DNA of 64,000 nucleotides from Olsenella sp. KGMB02461 (GTDB taxonomy: Bacteria > Actinomycetota > Coriobacteriia > Coriobacteriales > Atopobiaceae): positions 434,001 through 498,000 of the forward strand of contig NZ_JABAHI010000008.1 in assembly GCF_012584445.1 (NCBI RefSeq), read 5' to 3'. The translations under genes were made by a program, and so were the position numbers. Below the pieces are notes generated by a model. It was given only the letters and a program-made list of their open reading frames with translations. It was not told where the DNA came from and searched no databases. Each line of letters opens with the position of its first letter. Positions within the stretch are counted from its first letter, which is position 1. This document shows, piece after piece, positions 33,156 through 42,196 of this stretch.

Positions 33156-34565
33156 TTAGCCTCCAAAGACAAAGCGGATGATGTCTTGGCGCAAGAGCAC
33201 GAAGAACAGCAGCATGAAGAGGGCGATGCCCACCATAGAGACGGTGCTTTGGACCTTGAGGGACACCGGCTTCTTGCGGATGGCCTGGATGGCCTCGATG
33301 ACGATCTTGCCACCATCCAGCGGGGGGATGGGCAAGAGGTTCATGAAGCCCAGGCTTAAAGAGACGGCAGCGGCCAAAATGGCGAAGGAAGCCAATCCTT
33401 GGCTCGCCGCTTGGCTGGCCATGACCGAGATGCCTACCACCGAGGAAGAATTCTCGATGACCTGGGAGAAGTGAGCCGGTTGGAAGAGCTGGGAGATGTA
33501 GACCGCGGTAGTGGCCACATAGTTGGCAGCGTAAGAGAGCGCCTCGCCAATGCCTAGGCGCACTTGCTGGGTTTGGGCTTGGACGCCAATGCGCTGAGTC
33601 TCAGGATCTGCCGCCACTGTCACAGAGTGCTGCTGGCCATCGTGCTCAAAGGTGATGTCCATGGAGCTTCCCTGATCGATAGCCTCCTGCAATTGGAGGG
33701 CAAAGGCTTCCCATGTGTCTGTAGGGGTGCCGTTGACAGAGACCATGCGATCCCCTGCCACAAGCCCTGCCTGTGCCGCCGGCGACCCTTCCACCACTGC
33801 GCCCAGCACAGGCTCGTTGGTAGAGATGGTCACGCCCCAAAGGGTTAGCACCAGCACCACCAGCAGCAGTCCGCATAATATATTGATGGCTACACCGCTC
33901 ACCAGCACAAAGGTGCGGCCCCAAAAGCCATGGGCCAGATAGGTATGTGCGCGCTCGTGAGCCAGAAAAGCCGCCGGATCATCGATGGGATGAGGCTCGC
34001 CTGCCTGGGTGGTGCCAGAAGCGTCAAAGTCGTGGCCCTTGTCGTAGCAGGTGAGGAGCCGAGGATCGCGGGCCAGGGTTTGGAAGAAGTCCTTCTCGGC
34101 AGCAGCGGCATCGGAGTCTTCAGAGCTGGCAGATGCTGGAAGCGTATCGTCCTGTTGAGGCTCGAAGGGCTCGATGGAACCCCAGTCTGTGAGGGTCATA
34201 AGGGCGTCGCCCGCCTCTGCGGGAGTGCAGCCCACCTCGCGGGCCACCTGAGCCACCGAGACGCGCCCATGCTTCATGACGCAGGCCAGCGCCTGAGCCA
34301 GATAGGGGCTCTCTTCGCCCTCCATGCCGCACACCATGGTGTAGCCGCCCAGCAGGATGGGGGTCACGCCATAGACGGTGCCGTAGCGCTTGGAAGCCTT
34401 GGCCAGCCTAAAACGGCAGGGCATGCCCAAGAAGAATTCCTTGACGCGGATGCCCAGGATGCGCGCAGCCAGAAAATGGCCGCCTTCATGGACAAACACC
34501 AGCACAGAAAGGAGCAGCAGGCCCCAGATGATCGCAGAGGCGGCTCCTCCCAATCCCGCTAGCAT
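33156..34565 (-). CDS. rseP: site-2-protease-type zinc metalloprotease (RseP) with an inserted winged-helix-like domain
   Basis: The membrane zinc motif VHEGGHFLAA (His26, Glu27, His30) and the C-terminal NLLPIPPLDGGK motif are intact, and a PDZ domain lies around 265-345. Four transmembrane segments are visible. Between the first segment and the PDZ domain, residues about 85-200 form an insertion absent from typical RseP; residues 91-132 (RVSVAQVAREVGCTPAEAGD core) look like a winged helix and the rest is acidic and flexible. The protein is 469 residues, slightly longer than usual. It should cleave membrane-bound regulators or leftover signal peptides. The 7-base overlap with dxr is conserved in many bacteria. 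Confidence 0.92.
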   Translation of the reverse strand: MLAGLGGAASAIIWGLLLLSVLVFVHEGGHFLAARILGIRVKEFFLGMPCRFRLAKASKRYGTVYGVTPILLGGYTMVCGMEGEESPYLAQALACVMKHGRVSVAQVAREVGCTPAEAGDALMTLTDWGSIEPFEPQQDDTLPASASSEDSDAAAAEKDFFQTLARDPRLLTCYDKGHDFDASGTTQAGEPHPIDDPAAFLAHERAHTYLAHGFWGRTFVLVSGVAINILCGLLLVVLVLTLWGVTISTNEPVLGAVVEGSPAAQAGLVAGDRMVSVNGTPTDTWEAFALQLQEAIDQGSSMDITFEHDGQQHSVTVAADPETQRIGVQAQTQQVRLGIGEALSYAANYVATTAVYISQLFQPAHFSQVIENSSSVVGISVMASQAASQGLASFAILAAAVSLSLGFMNLLPIPPLDGGKIVIEAIQAIRKKPVSLKVQSTVSMVGIALFMLLFFVLLRQDIIRFVFGG

Positions 34566-35755
34566 GAGAGACCTCCGATGACCTTGCGGGCTTGCTGGCG
34601 TGCAGCGGCGTCCACTTGCGAGATTTGCTCCAGTGAGACTACCGGCTCTACCTGGGTGGCATCCATGACGGACTCCACGACCGAGGCGATGTTGGTAAAG
34701 CTGATGACGCCATTTCTAAATGCGCTGTTAGCCACTTCGTTGGCCGCATTCATAGCACAAGGCAGCGTGCCTCCAGCATGGCCCGCCTCAAGCGCCAAAG
34801 CCAGGCAGCGAAATGCGCCAGTATCGGGCGAGCCAAAGGTAAGGGGGCCGGCATTGCGCCAATCCACGTCAGGGCAGGGCGCATCCCAGCGATCTGGATA
34901 GGAAAAGGCGTACTGAATGGCAATGCGCATGTCCGAGGGGCCCAACTGAGCGATGGTGGAGCCGTCGCAAAACTCCACCATAGAATGAATCTTTGATTGA
35001 GGATGGATAAGTACTTGGATGTCATCCACCGGCACGTCAAAGAGGTGATGGGCCTCGATGACCTCTAAGCCCTTGTTCATGAGAGTGGCCGAATCGATGG
35101 TGATCTTTGGCCCCATCGACCAGGTGGGATGGGCCAGCGTCCTCTGAGCGGTGACTTCTGCGAGCTTTTGGGCATCCCAGCCATAGAATGGACCGCCCGA
35201 GCAGGTGAGCCAGATACGGGCAAGCTCTTTAGAATAAGCGCCTTGGAGACACTGGAAGATGGCCGAGTGCTCAGAGTCTACCGGGATGAGCTTGCCGGGG
35301 GCAGCCATGGGCATGAGCAGGTCGCCGCCTGCCACCAAGGACTCTTTGTTGGCCAAAGCCACAATTTTGTGTGCCGCCAGTGCTGCATAGGCTGCATAAA
35401 TGCCGGCTTCGCCCACAACAGAGACGAGCACGCAATCCACGTCGTCGCGCTGGCATAGCTCGGTAACCCCGTCAGGCCCCGACAGCAGATCGCAGCCGGA
35501 GGGCAAGTTGTCCAGCACGCCGTCTTGTGCATGGGCGCTGTCTGCCACCGCAACAACCTGAGGATGGAACTTGCAAGATTGATCTACCAACTCTGCGGTG
35601 CGTGTGGCAGCGGAAAGGGCCACTACCTGCACTTTATCCGAATGCTGAGCACAGACATCCAGGGCCTGGGTTCCAATGGACCCGGTGCTTCCCAGGATGG
35701 CAACGCGCAGAGGCTTCTTAGGGCTCACAGGTGCGCGGTCATCGATGATATTCAC
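34559..35755 (-). CDS. dxr: 1-deoxy-D-xylulose-5-phosphate reductoisomerase
   Basis: The NADPH-binding motif VAILGSTGSIGTQALD opens the protein, and VDSEHSAIFQCLQG, SGGPF and MGPKITIDSATLMNKGLE give the metal and substrate sites. It converts DXP to MEP, the second MEP-pathway step. GTG 35755 overlaps the cdsA stop as GTGA, and the 3' end overlaps rseP. Confidence 0.97.
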   Translation of the reverse strand: MNIIDDRAPVSPKKPLRVAILGSTGSIGTQALDVCAQHSDKVQVVALSAATRTAELVDQSCKFHPQVVAVADSAHAQDGVLDNLPSGCDLLSGPDGVTELCQRDDVDCVLVSVVGEAGIYAAYAALAAHKIVALANKESLVAGGDLLMPMAAPGKLIPVDSEHSAIFQCLQGAYSKELARIWLTCSGGPFYGWDAQKLAEVTAQRTLAHPTWSMGPKITIDSATLMNKGLEVIEAHHLFDVPVDDIQVLIHPQSKIHSMVEFCDGSTIAQLGPSDMRIAIQYAFSYPDRWDAPCPDVDWRNAGPLTFGSPDTGAFRCLALALEAGHAGGTLPCAMNAANEVANSAFRNGVISFTNIASVVESVMDATQVEPVVSLEQISQVDAAARQQARKVIGGLSC

Positions 35756-36738
35756 GCGAGGCCTCCCAAACGAAGAATGAAATAAGCAGTCATTACGCCA
35801 AAAAGAATGGAATCGGTGCGATCGAGCATGCCGCCATGGCCAGGGATGAAATTGCCTGAATCTTTGACGCCTGCCGAGCGCTTGAGCCTGGACTCAAAGA
35901 GGTCGCCGATGACGCCGATGGTTCCTACACCCACACCCCCCAACAGGGCGACAGGGAGGCTCATTCCAGGCAAATGGATGACATACATAAGGAGCCATAC
36001 CCCAATGGAACCCACGATGCCGCCGGCAAAGCCTTCCCAGGTTTTGTGAGGGCTGATCTTTGGAGCCATACGATGACGGCCCCAGCGAGATCCCACGAGA
36101 TAGGCCACCGCATCGTTCATCCAGATAGAGGCGATGACGCCAAAGCAAAGCACCGCCTCGGCACTCAAGCCAAAGTAGGTGGCGCCGTCATGCATCAGGC
36201 GAATACTGGTGACCGCACTCAGCAGATAGCCCGTATAAATGGGAGCAAAGACGGTGACTGCCGCATCGGATACCGAAGCCCTCGCCGTCCACACGTACCA
36301 CACGCCCGTGGCCAACACCAACACCGAGAAGATGGCGGTGAGCGTAAGCGGCGGGAACAGCGGCGAAAGCGCGAAAGCCACTGCAGCCGCCAGACCGATA
36401 AGCTCGTTGGGCATACGGCCCATCATGCGCGACATACGGAAGAACTCCGAGCAGCAAAGCCAGGCCATTGCCGAGAAGAGCAATGCCGTGGGTATGGCGC
36501 CCCAAAAGAGGCAGATGATCACCACGATGGAGTAGAGAATGCCCGAGAGAGTGCGGGCGAGCATCTTTTCTGAAAGCCTGCGAACCTTGCTGGAGCGGGT
36601 GGCGCCCTCAAGCCTCAGAGTCTCCCGACGCTCGCGATTTTGCTCATAGCGATGAATGGCAGTATCGAGGCCTTCGGTCTTCTCGGCATCTGGAGTATCC
36701 GGCTTTGGTTGAGAATGGGAATCAGAGGGATCGATCAC
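35752..36738 (-). CDS. cdsA: phosphatidate cytidylyltransferase
   Basis: The C-terminal signature DLFESRLKRSAGVKD...PGHGGMLDRTDS (interrupted here) is the family hallmark, and eight membrane helices precede it. It makes CDP-diacylglycerol. The N-terminal 75 residues are a charged cytoplasmic extension (SDSHSQPKPDTPDAEKTEG) not usually present. GTG 36738 overlaps the uppS stop by 4 bases. Confidence 0.95.
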   Translation of the reverse strand: MIDPSDSHSQPKPDTPDAEKTEGLDTAIHRYEQNRERRETLRLEGATRSSKVRRLSEKMLARTLSGILYSIVVIICLFWGAIPTALLFSAMAWLCCSEFFRMSRMMGRMPNELIGLAAAVAFALSPLFPPLTLTAIFSVLVLATGVWYVWTARASVSDAAVTVFAPIYTGYLLSAVTSIRLMHDGATYFGLSAEAVLCFGVIASIWMNDAVAYLVGSRWGRHRMAPKISPHKTWEGFAGGIVGSIGVWLLMYVIHLPGMSLPVALLGGVGVGTIGVIGDLFESRLKRSAGVKDSGNFIPGHGGMLDRTDSILFGVMTAYFILRLGGLA

Positions 36739-37520
36739 GCCTCTTCCACTCCCCCGAAGCGCCGGTCTCGGCCCTGGAAGGATGCTATGGCGCGCAAGAG
36801 ATCCCAGCGATCGAAGTCAGGCCAGAGCACGGGCGTGATATAAAACTCTGAATAGGCTAGCTGGAACAGCAGATAGTTGGAGAGTCGCAGCTCGCCGGAG
36901 GTGCGAATGAGCAGATCCGGATCTGGAAGCCCTGTGGTATAGAGATGAGAGGCAATGGCATCCGGATCGATGGAGTTGGCATCGCGCTCGCCATTGACAA
37001 CCTCTAAGGCAAGCTCGCGGGCAGCGCGGGCAATCTCTGCACGCGAGCCGTAGTTCACCGCCAGGGCCAGCACCATGCCTGTGTGATCGCTGGTGTGGTC
37101 GAGCCCCTCTTGGAACACATCGCGAGTCTCTTGCGGCAGCGAGGTGAGGTCGCCCAAAAAGACGAGCTTGACGTTTTCCTGGTCAAAGAGCGGCAACTCG
37201 TTGATGAGCGTGGTGGCAAAGAGGTGCATGAGCATATCCACCTCTTCTTGAGGCCTATGCCAGTTCTCAGTGGAAAACGCATAGGCGCTCAGCACGTCGA
37301 CGCCCAAACGCACGCACGAGGTGATGATCTCACGCAACGCATCGACGCCTGCCATATGGCCAGCTGCGCGCTTGAGTCCTTGGTTGGTAGCCCAGCGCCC
37401 ATTGCCATCCATAATGATAGAAATATGAGCTGGCAGATGATCGAGATCGATATCTGCCAGCGAAATGTCTTGGGGAGCCCCTGCGTAGTGAAGCTCCAGC
37501 TCTTCTGCCTTAGGCTGCAC
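36735..37520 (-). CDS. uppS: isoprenyl diphosphate synthase (undecaprenyl type)
   Basis: The cis-prenyltransferase motifs are clear: IIMDGNGRWA with Asp38, GHMAGVDALREI, YAFSTENWHRP and IRTSGELRLSNYLLFQLAYSE. It makes the lipid carrier for cell-wall synthesis and draws on the MEP products of the same cluster. GTG 37520 begins two bases after the frr stop. Confidence 0.96.
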   Translation of the reverse strand: MQPKAEELELHYAGAPQDISLADIDLDHLPAHISIIMDGNGRWATNQGLKRAAGHMAGVDALREIITSCVRLGVDVLSAYAFSTENWHRPQEEVDMLMHLFATTLINELPLFDQENVKLVFLGDLTSLPQETRDVFQEGLDHTSDHTGMVLALAVNYGSRAEIARAARELALEVVNGERDANSIDPDAIASHLYTTGLPDPDLLIRTSGELRLSNYLLFQLAYSEFYITPVLWPDFDRWDLLRAIASFQGRDRRFGGVEEA

Positions 37521-37522
37521 CC

Positions 37523-38068
37523 TTAGATCTCCATGACCTCGGCTTCTTTGGTCTTAAGCAGCTCGTCGATCTTCTTGATGTAGGAATCGGTGAGCTTTTG
37601 GACGGCCGCCTGCTCGCGGCGCACATCGTCCTCAGAGTTTTCCTCGTCGCGCTCGATCTTTGCATTGGCATCGCGGCGCACATTGCGCACTGCCACACGA
37701 GCTTCCTCTGCGTAGCCCTTGCAGGCCTTAACCAGCTCGCGACGGCGCTCCTCGGTGGGAGCCGGGAAAGGCAGGCGGATGGCCACGCCGTCATTGCTGG
37801 GGTTGATGCCCAGGTCTGAATTACGAATGGCCTTCTCGATGGCATTGAGCACGGACTTATCCCAGGGTTCCACCAAAAGCATGGTGGCCTCAGGCACCTT
37901 GACGCCAGCCAGCTGGGTCACAGGGGTCTCTACGCCATAGTAGTCCACCATGATGCTATCGAGCACATGGGGGTTGGCACGGCCTGTGCGCTCTTTGGCG
38001 AAGTTGGCCTTGAGGGCATCTAGGCACTTGTCCATCTTGGACTCGGTCACAGACATAATGTCGCTCAT
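37523..38068 (-). CDS. frr: ribosome recycling factor
   Basis: 181 residues with the signature KERTGRANPHVLDSIMVDYY and a long helical hairpin. It splits post-termination ribosomes with EF-G. ATG 38068 shares a base with the pyrH stop (TAATG), so the two are coupled. Confidence 0.97.
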   Translation of the reverse strand: MSDIMSVTESKMDKCLDALKANFAKERTGRANPHVLDSIMVDYYGVETPVTQLAGVKVPEATMLLVEPWDKSVLNAIEKAIRNSDLGINPSNDGVAIRLPFPAPTEERRRELVKACKGYAEEARVAVRNVRRDANAKIERDEENSEDDVRREQAAVQKLTDSYIKKIDELLKTKEAEVMEI

Positions 38069-38826
38069 TAGAGGGTCTCCTCCCCCACCACGGTGGTTCC
38101 TACCATCTCACCCAACAGGGCCTTTTTGAAGACATGCTCGTCATCGATGTTGAAGACAATGATAGGCATATCGTTGTCTTGGCTCAAAGCGGTTGCGGTG
38201 GCATCCATCACCTTGAGGTTTTTAGCGAGCACGTCCCTATAGCTAATCTCATCGAAGCGCACGGCATCTTGATGCTTCATTGGGTCTTTGTCGTAGATGC
38301 CGTCTACCTTGGTAGCCTTCATGAGGCAATCGGCATCGATCTCGCAGGCGCGCAGGGCAGCTGCGGTATCGGTGGTGAAATAGGGATTGCCAGTACCGGC
38401 GGCAAAGATCACCACGCGGCCCTTCTCTAGATGCCTGATGGCGCGACGGCGAATGTAGGTCTCTGCCACCTCATGCATCTCGATGGCGCTCATGACGCGA
38501 GTGGTCATGCCGGCTTTCTCAAAGGCATCTTGCAAGGCCAGAGCATTCATCACTGTGGCCAGCATGCCCATATAGTCTGCCTGGGCGCGATCCATGCCGG
38601 AGGCGGCGCCGGCCATTCCGCGGAAGATGTTGCCTCCGCCTACGACTATGCCGATTTGGATGCCGTCGTCATAGATAGACTTGATCTCTTGAGCAAGGTG
38701 CTCGAGCATAGCCGGGTCGATGCCGTAGTCGCCTTGGCCCATAAGGGCCTCGCCAGAGAGTTTAAGAAGCACGCGATGGTATTTGTAGCGATCGTCTTTT
38801 TGAGTCGAAAGAGCAGTGGTATCCAC
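38068..38826 (-). CDS. pyrH: uridylate kinase
   Basis: The amino-acid-kinase fold is recognised by [21 protein letters not shown] and [17 protein letters not shown]. It phosphorylates UMP. GTG 38826 is chosen because AGGGGAG precedes it; a longer reading to 38859 adds only eleven poorly conserved residues. Confidence 0.96.
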   Translation of the reverse strand: MDTTALSTQKDDRYKYHRVLLKLSGEALMGQGDYGIDPAMLEHLAQEIKSIYDDGIQIGIVVGGGNIFRGMAGAASGMDRAQADYMGMLATVMNALALQDAFEKAGMTTRVMSAIEMHEVAETYIRRRAIRHLEKGRVVIFAAGTGNPYFTTDTAAALRACEIDADCLMKATKVDGIYDKDPMKHQDAVRFDEISYRDVLAKNLKVMDATATALSQDNDMPIIVFNIDDEHVFKKALLGEMVGTTVVGEETL

Positions 38827-38885
38827 AAGTAGCTCCCCTAGGTATTGGGATAGGCACATTCCGCCCTATTCTAGCCCAGATGAGA

Positions 38886-38915
38886 AAGCGGGACCGACGG
38901 ATGCCGGTCCCGCTT
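38886..38915 (-). terminator. tsf terminator
   Basis: AAGCGGGACC (38886-38895) and GGTCCCGCTT (38906-38915) form a 10-bp stem; on the minus strand TTTCTC follows. It separates rpsB-tsf from pyrH-frr. Confidence 0.8.
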
Positions 38916-38977
38916 GCTAAAACCATGGAATGAGACTCTTGAATCTAAGAGCCCAATCTAAAGAGATGCCCTACGAG

Positions 38978-39850
38978 CTACTCGCCAAAGGCAAAACGAT
39001 CGAAGGCGACGATCTCGATGGTGTCGCCCACCTCTTTGGAGGTCTTCTCTGCATATTGGCGAATGCTCATGTCGCCGTCCTTGATGAAGGCCTGCTCAGT
39101 GAGGACGTTCTCCTTGTAGTACTTATTGAGGCGGCCCTCAGCCATGCGCTCTTGGATGGCCTCAGGCTTGCCGGACTCAGCGGCCTGCTTCTTATAGATA
39201 GACATCTCATGCTCGATGGTCTCGGCAGGGACGTCCTCGATGCGGGCAGCCACGGGCTGAGCAGCAGCCACCTGCATGGCTACGTCGTGAGCGAAGGTCT
39301 TGAAAGCCTGGGTATCGAAGGTGTCAGGCTTGGTGAAGGAGAACTCCACCAGGTCGGCCAGCTTGCCGCCGTGGACATAGCCAGCCAGAGCGCCGTCAGC
39401 AATCTCGCGACGAACGATGCGGGCGATCTTCATGTTCTCGCCCATGGTGTGGATGAGCTCGGTGAGAGCGGCGTCTACCGTCTCGTTCTCGTTCATGGGT
39501 AGAGCCTTGAGAGCCTCGACGTCTGCGGGGTTCTTCTCGGCAACGACCTGGGCCAGCTGAGCCGCAAAGCCGGTGAACTTGGGGTTAGAGCCCACGAAGT
39601 CGGTCTCGCAAGAAACCTCGACCAGCGCGCCAGCGTGGCCATCGGGGGTGACATAGGCGCCCACGGTGCCCTCGTTGGTGTCGCGGCCAGCTTTCTTCAC
39701 GGCCTTGGCGATGCCCATGGTGCGCAGCACGTCTACAGCCTTCTCCAGGTCGCCCTCGGCCTCAACCAGGGCCTTCTTGCACTCCATCATGGGCGAATCA
39801 GTCATCTCGCGCAGGGTCTTAACCATCTGAGCGGTGATCTTGGTTGCCAT
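38978..39850 (-). CDS. tsf: elongation factor Ts
   Basis: 290 residues with LREMTDSPMMECKKAL and the second conserved stretch VEVSCETDFVG. It recycles EF-Tu. ATG 39850 follows AAAGAAAGGCGG. rpsB lies 177 bases upstream in the usual order. Confidence 0.97.
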   Translation of the reverse strand: MATKITAQMVKTLREMTDSPMMECKKALVEAEGDLEKAVDVLRTMGIAKAVKKAGRDTNEGTVGAYVTPDGHAGALVEVSCETDFVGSNPKFTGFAAQLAQVVAEKNPADVEALKALPMNENETVDAALTELIHTMGENMKIARIVRREIADGALAGYVHGGKLADLVEFSFTKPDTFDTQAFKTFAHDVAMQVAAAQPVAARIEDVPAETIEHEMSIYKKQAAESGKPEAIQERMAEGRLNKYYKENVLTEQAFIKDGDMSIRQYAEKTSKEVGDTIEIVAFDRFAFGE

Positions 39851-40027
39851 AGGGCAGACCGCCTTTCTTTAGGTGATAAGAAGATGCCTTATGAAGTACA
39901 TCTTCTAGGGGATATGAAGGATGCCGATGCATCCAGGGGGGGCTGCAGTCGCAGGAATCCTTATTAAGAAGACCTGCCGTGGCTGCAGCCCGCAAAGCCT
40001 GGCAGATTGCCAAGCCACACTAACGGG

Positions 40028-40885
40028 TTAGTTGCCGGCGGGAGCCTCAGCAACGTCAGGGGTGCTCACAGACTCGATGGTCTGGCCCTCGACCTCAACA
40101 GGGGCCTTGTCGGCAGAGATCTCAGGCTGCACGTCGAGGATCTGATCCTCCACAGCGTTGGTGACGGCAGGAGCAGCCATCTCCTCAGCGGTGATCTGCT
40201 CTTGGCCCTTGCCAGCCAGAATGGCGTCAGCGATGAGCTCGCACATGAGGGAGACAGAGCGGATGGCATCGTCGTTGGCGGGGATGCCGTAATCCACCAC
40301 GTCGGGATCAGAGTTGGTGTCCAGCAGGGCCACTACGGGGATCTTCAGGCGACGAGCCTCGCGGATGGCGATCTCTTCGCGCTTGGTGTCCACCACAAAG
40401 AGGGCCTGGGGCAGAGCCTTCATGTCGCGCACGCCGCCCAGGTTGCGCTGAAGCTTGTCCAGCTCCTTGTTGAGCAGGGCCTGCTCCTTCTTGGGCAGCA
40501 GGGCCATGCGGCCATCCTCGATCATGGCCTCGAGCTCCATCATACGATCGATGCGGGAGCGCATGGTGACGAAGTTGGTGAGCACACCGCCCAGCCAACG
40601 GTTGTTGATATAGGGCATACCGCAGCGCTCAGCCTGAGTAGCCACGGGCTCCTGAGCCTGCTTCTTGGTGCCCACGAAAAGGACGTTGCCGCCCTTGGAG
40701 GCCAGGTTCTTGAGGAAGGTGTAGGCCTGGTCAGCATCGATCACGGTCTGCTTGAGATCGAGGATGTAGATGCCATTGCGCTCGCCGAAGATGTAGGGTT
40801 TCATCTTGGGGTTCCAGCGGCGGGTCTGGTGACCATAGTGGCAGCCGGCGTCGAGCAGGGTCTTAATGTTAATCTTGACAGCCAT
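40028..40885 (-). CDS. rpsB: 30S ribosomal protein S2
   Basis: 285 residues; the beginning [20 protein letters not shown], the segment [12 protein letters not shown] and [20 protein letters not shown] are typical. The last ~45 residues are an acidic, Glu/Pro/Val-rich extension, common in Actinomycetota. GAAGGAG precedes ATG 40885. Confidence 0.97.
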   Translation of the reverse strand: MAVKINIKTLLDAGCHYGHQTRRWNPKMKPYIFGERNGIYILDLKQTVIDADQAYTFLKNLASKGGNVLFVGTKKQAQEPVATQAERCGMPYINNRWLGGVLTNFVTMRSRIDRMMELEAMIEDGRMALLPKKEQALLNKELDKLQRNLGGVRDMKALPQALFVVDTKREEIAIREARRLKIPVVALLDTNSDPDVVDYGIPANDDAIRSVSLMCELIADAILAGKGQEQITAEEMAAPAVTNAVEDQILDVQPEISADKAPVEVEGQTIESVSTPDVAEAPAGN

Positions 40886-41177
40886 TGTTCTCCTTCGGTT
40901 GTTCCTCCGCGTGACGTCATCCCCGACCCACCACTCATACCCTGGCTTAAAGGTGTGAGCACCGCGGTGGCCAAGTGGTCACGCGTGTGATGTATCGCCG
41001 TACTTTTGCACAGCAAGATCACAGTATAAGCCATCTTTTGCACCGGAGGCTCAAAACTTTCAGACCACCCACTTTTCGCAGACGCCCCACAACCATAAAG
41101 AAGCATCTGGGTGAGAGGGCTGTGTTTCTCGGCAGCTTTGAGCATCCCTGCTCGCTCAAGAATGGCTTGCGAGGTTG
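40886..41177 (-). promoter_or_regulatory. rpsB upstream region
   Basis: On the minus strand TATACT lies at 41028-41023, about 138 bases before the start codon, and is the best -10 candidate; its -35 partner is unclear. The resulting long leader could host a ribosomal-protein autoregulatory structure, which cannot be confirmed by eye. Confidence 0.35.
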
Positions 41178-42182
41178 TTAATCATTCTTGCCCGACCGAG
41201 GATTGGCCTGCTTTGCCGCCTCTTTTATGGCGTCCATGGAAAGATGCGTGTAGATCTGAGTGGTGGAGATCGATGCATGGCCCAAGAGCTCCTGGACGCT
41301 TCTGAGGTCTGCGCCGCCGTCAAGAAGCGATGTGGCAAACCCATGACGAAGCGAGTGCGGGGTAAGCGTAGGCGAAAGCCCGGCTGCCGCCACAGCGTCT
41401 TCCATGCGAAGGCGCAGGCTGTCGGCGCTCATGGGCTTGCCTCGAGAAGACAGAAAAAGCTGCGAGCTGGGTCTCTTTGCCTGCGCAGCCAAGAGAGGTC
41501 GACCTCTGTCCAGGTAGGCTTCCAACGCCTGCAATGCCCGATCATGCAGGGGCACCAGGCGTTCTTTGGACCCCTTCCCAAAGAGGCGCACCTGTCGCTG
41601 AGATCTATCGATGTCTGTCATTTTAAGGGCAGCAACCTCGGCAATTCGGGCGCCACAGGCAAACATGAGCTCTATCTGGGCAGCATCGCGAAGCCCCTCG
41701 GGTGTCGAGGTATCAATGACCGCGAGCATGGCCACAACGTCATCCACATTGGCTGCCACCGGCAGCTGCCTGTGGGTCTTGGCTCCAGCTACCGCATCCA
41801 TGGCATCGGAGCAGGAAAGCCCTTCTCGGCGAAGCCACCCGTAAAACGTTCGAAGCGACGAGAGTTTGCGTGCACGGGTGCGCTCCGCATAGCGGGCTTG
41901 CCTAAGGTTGGCCAAATAAGCCCTTGCTTGTCTGTGAGCAAGGACGGCAGGATCCACCTCTTCATGCACACACCAACGGGAGAAGGCTTCCACATCGCTC
42001 CTATAAGCCTTCACCGTTTGAGGCGACAGGTTTCTCACCAGGGAAAGATGGCGCAAGAAACCCTCGATCCAGACGGAGGGAACCGCAAAAGGGCTTTCCT
42101 GAGCATCTGGTGCTTTCGATGCCGAGAAACCCTTCCCCTTAGCCGTTGAGCTTTCGTTGTGAGATGCGCGCTTAGGATCCAT
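41178..42182 (-). CDS. xerC: tyrosine recombinase of the XerC/XerD type
   Basis: The N-terminal SAM-like domain (LSLVRNLSPQTVKAYRSDVE) and the catalytic domain with Arg in FACGARIAEVAAL, then HSLRHGFATSLL, LGHASISTTQIYTH supply the Arg, His-x-x-Arg, His and Tyr residues. It resolves chromosome dimers at dif. XerC or XerD cannot be told apart from sequence alone. It follows trmFO by 14 bases, and an N-terminal 35-residue polar extension is present. Confidence 0.88.
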   Translation of the reverse strand: MDPKRASHNESSTAKGKGFSASKAPDAQESPFAVPSVWIEGFLRHLSLVRNLSPQTVKAYRSDVEAFSRWCVHEEVDPAVLAHRQARAYLANLRQARYAERTRARKLSSLRTFYGWLRREGLSCSDAMDAVAGAKTHRQLPVAANVDDVVAMLAVIDTSTPEGLRDAAQIELMFACGARIAEVAALKMTDIDRSQRQVRLFGKGSKERLVPLHDRALQALEAYLDRGRPLLAAQAKRPSSQLFLSSRGKPMSADSLRLRMEDAVAAAGLSPTLTPHSLRHGFATSLLDGGADLRSVQELLGHASISTTQIYTHLSMDAIKEAAKQANPRSGKND

Positions 42183-42196
42183 AGGACTATATACGC

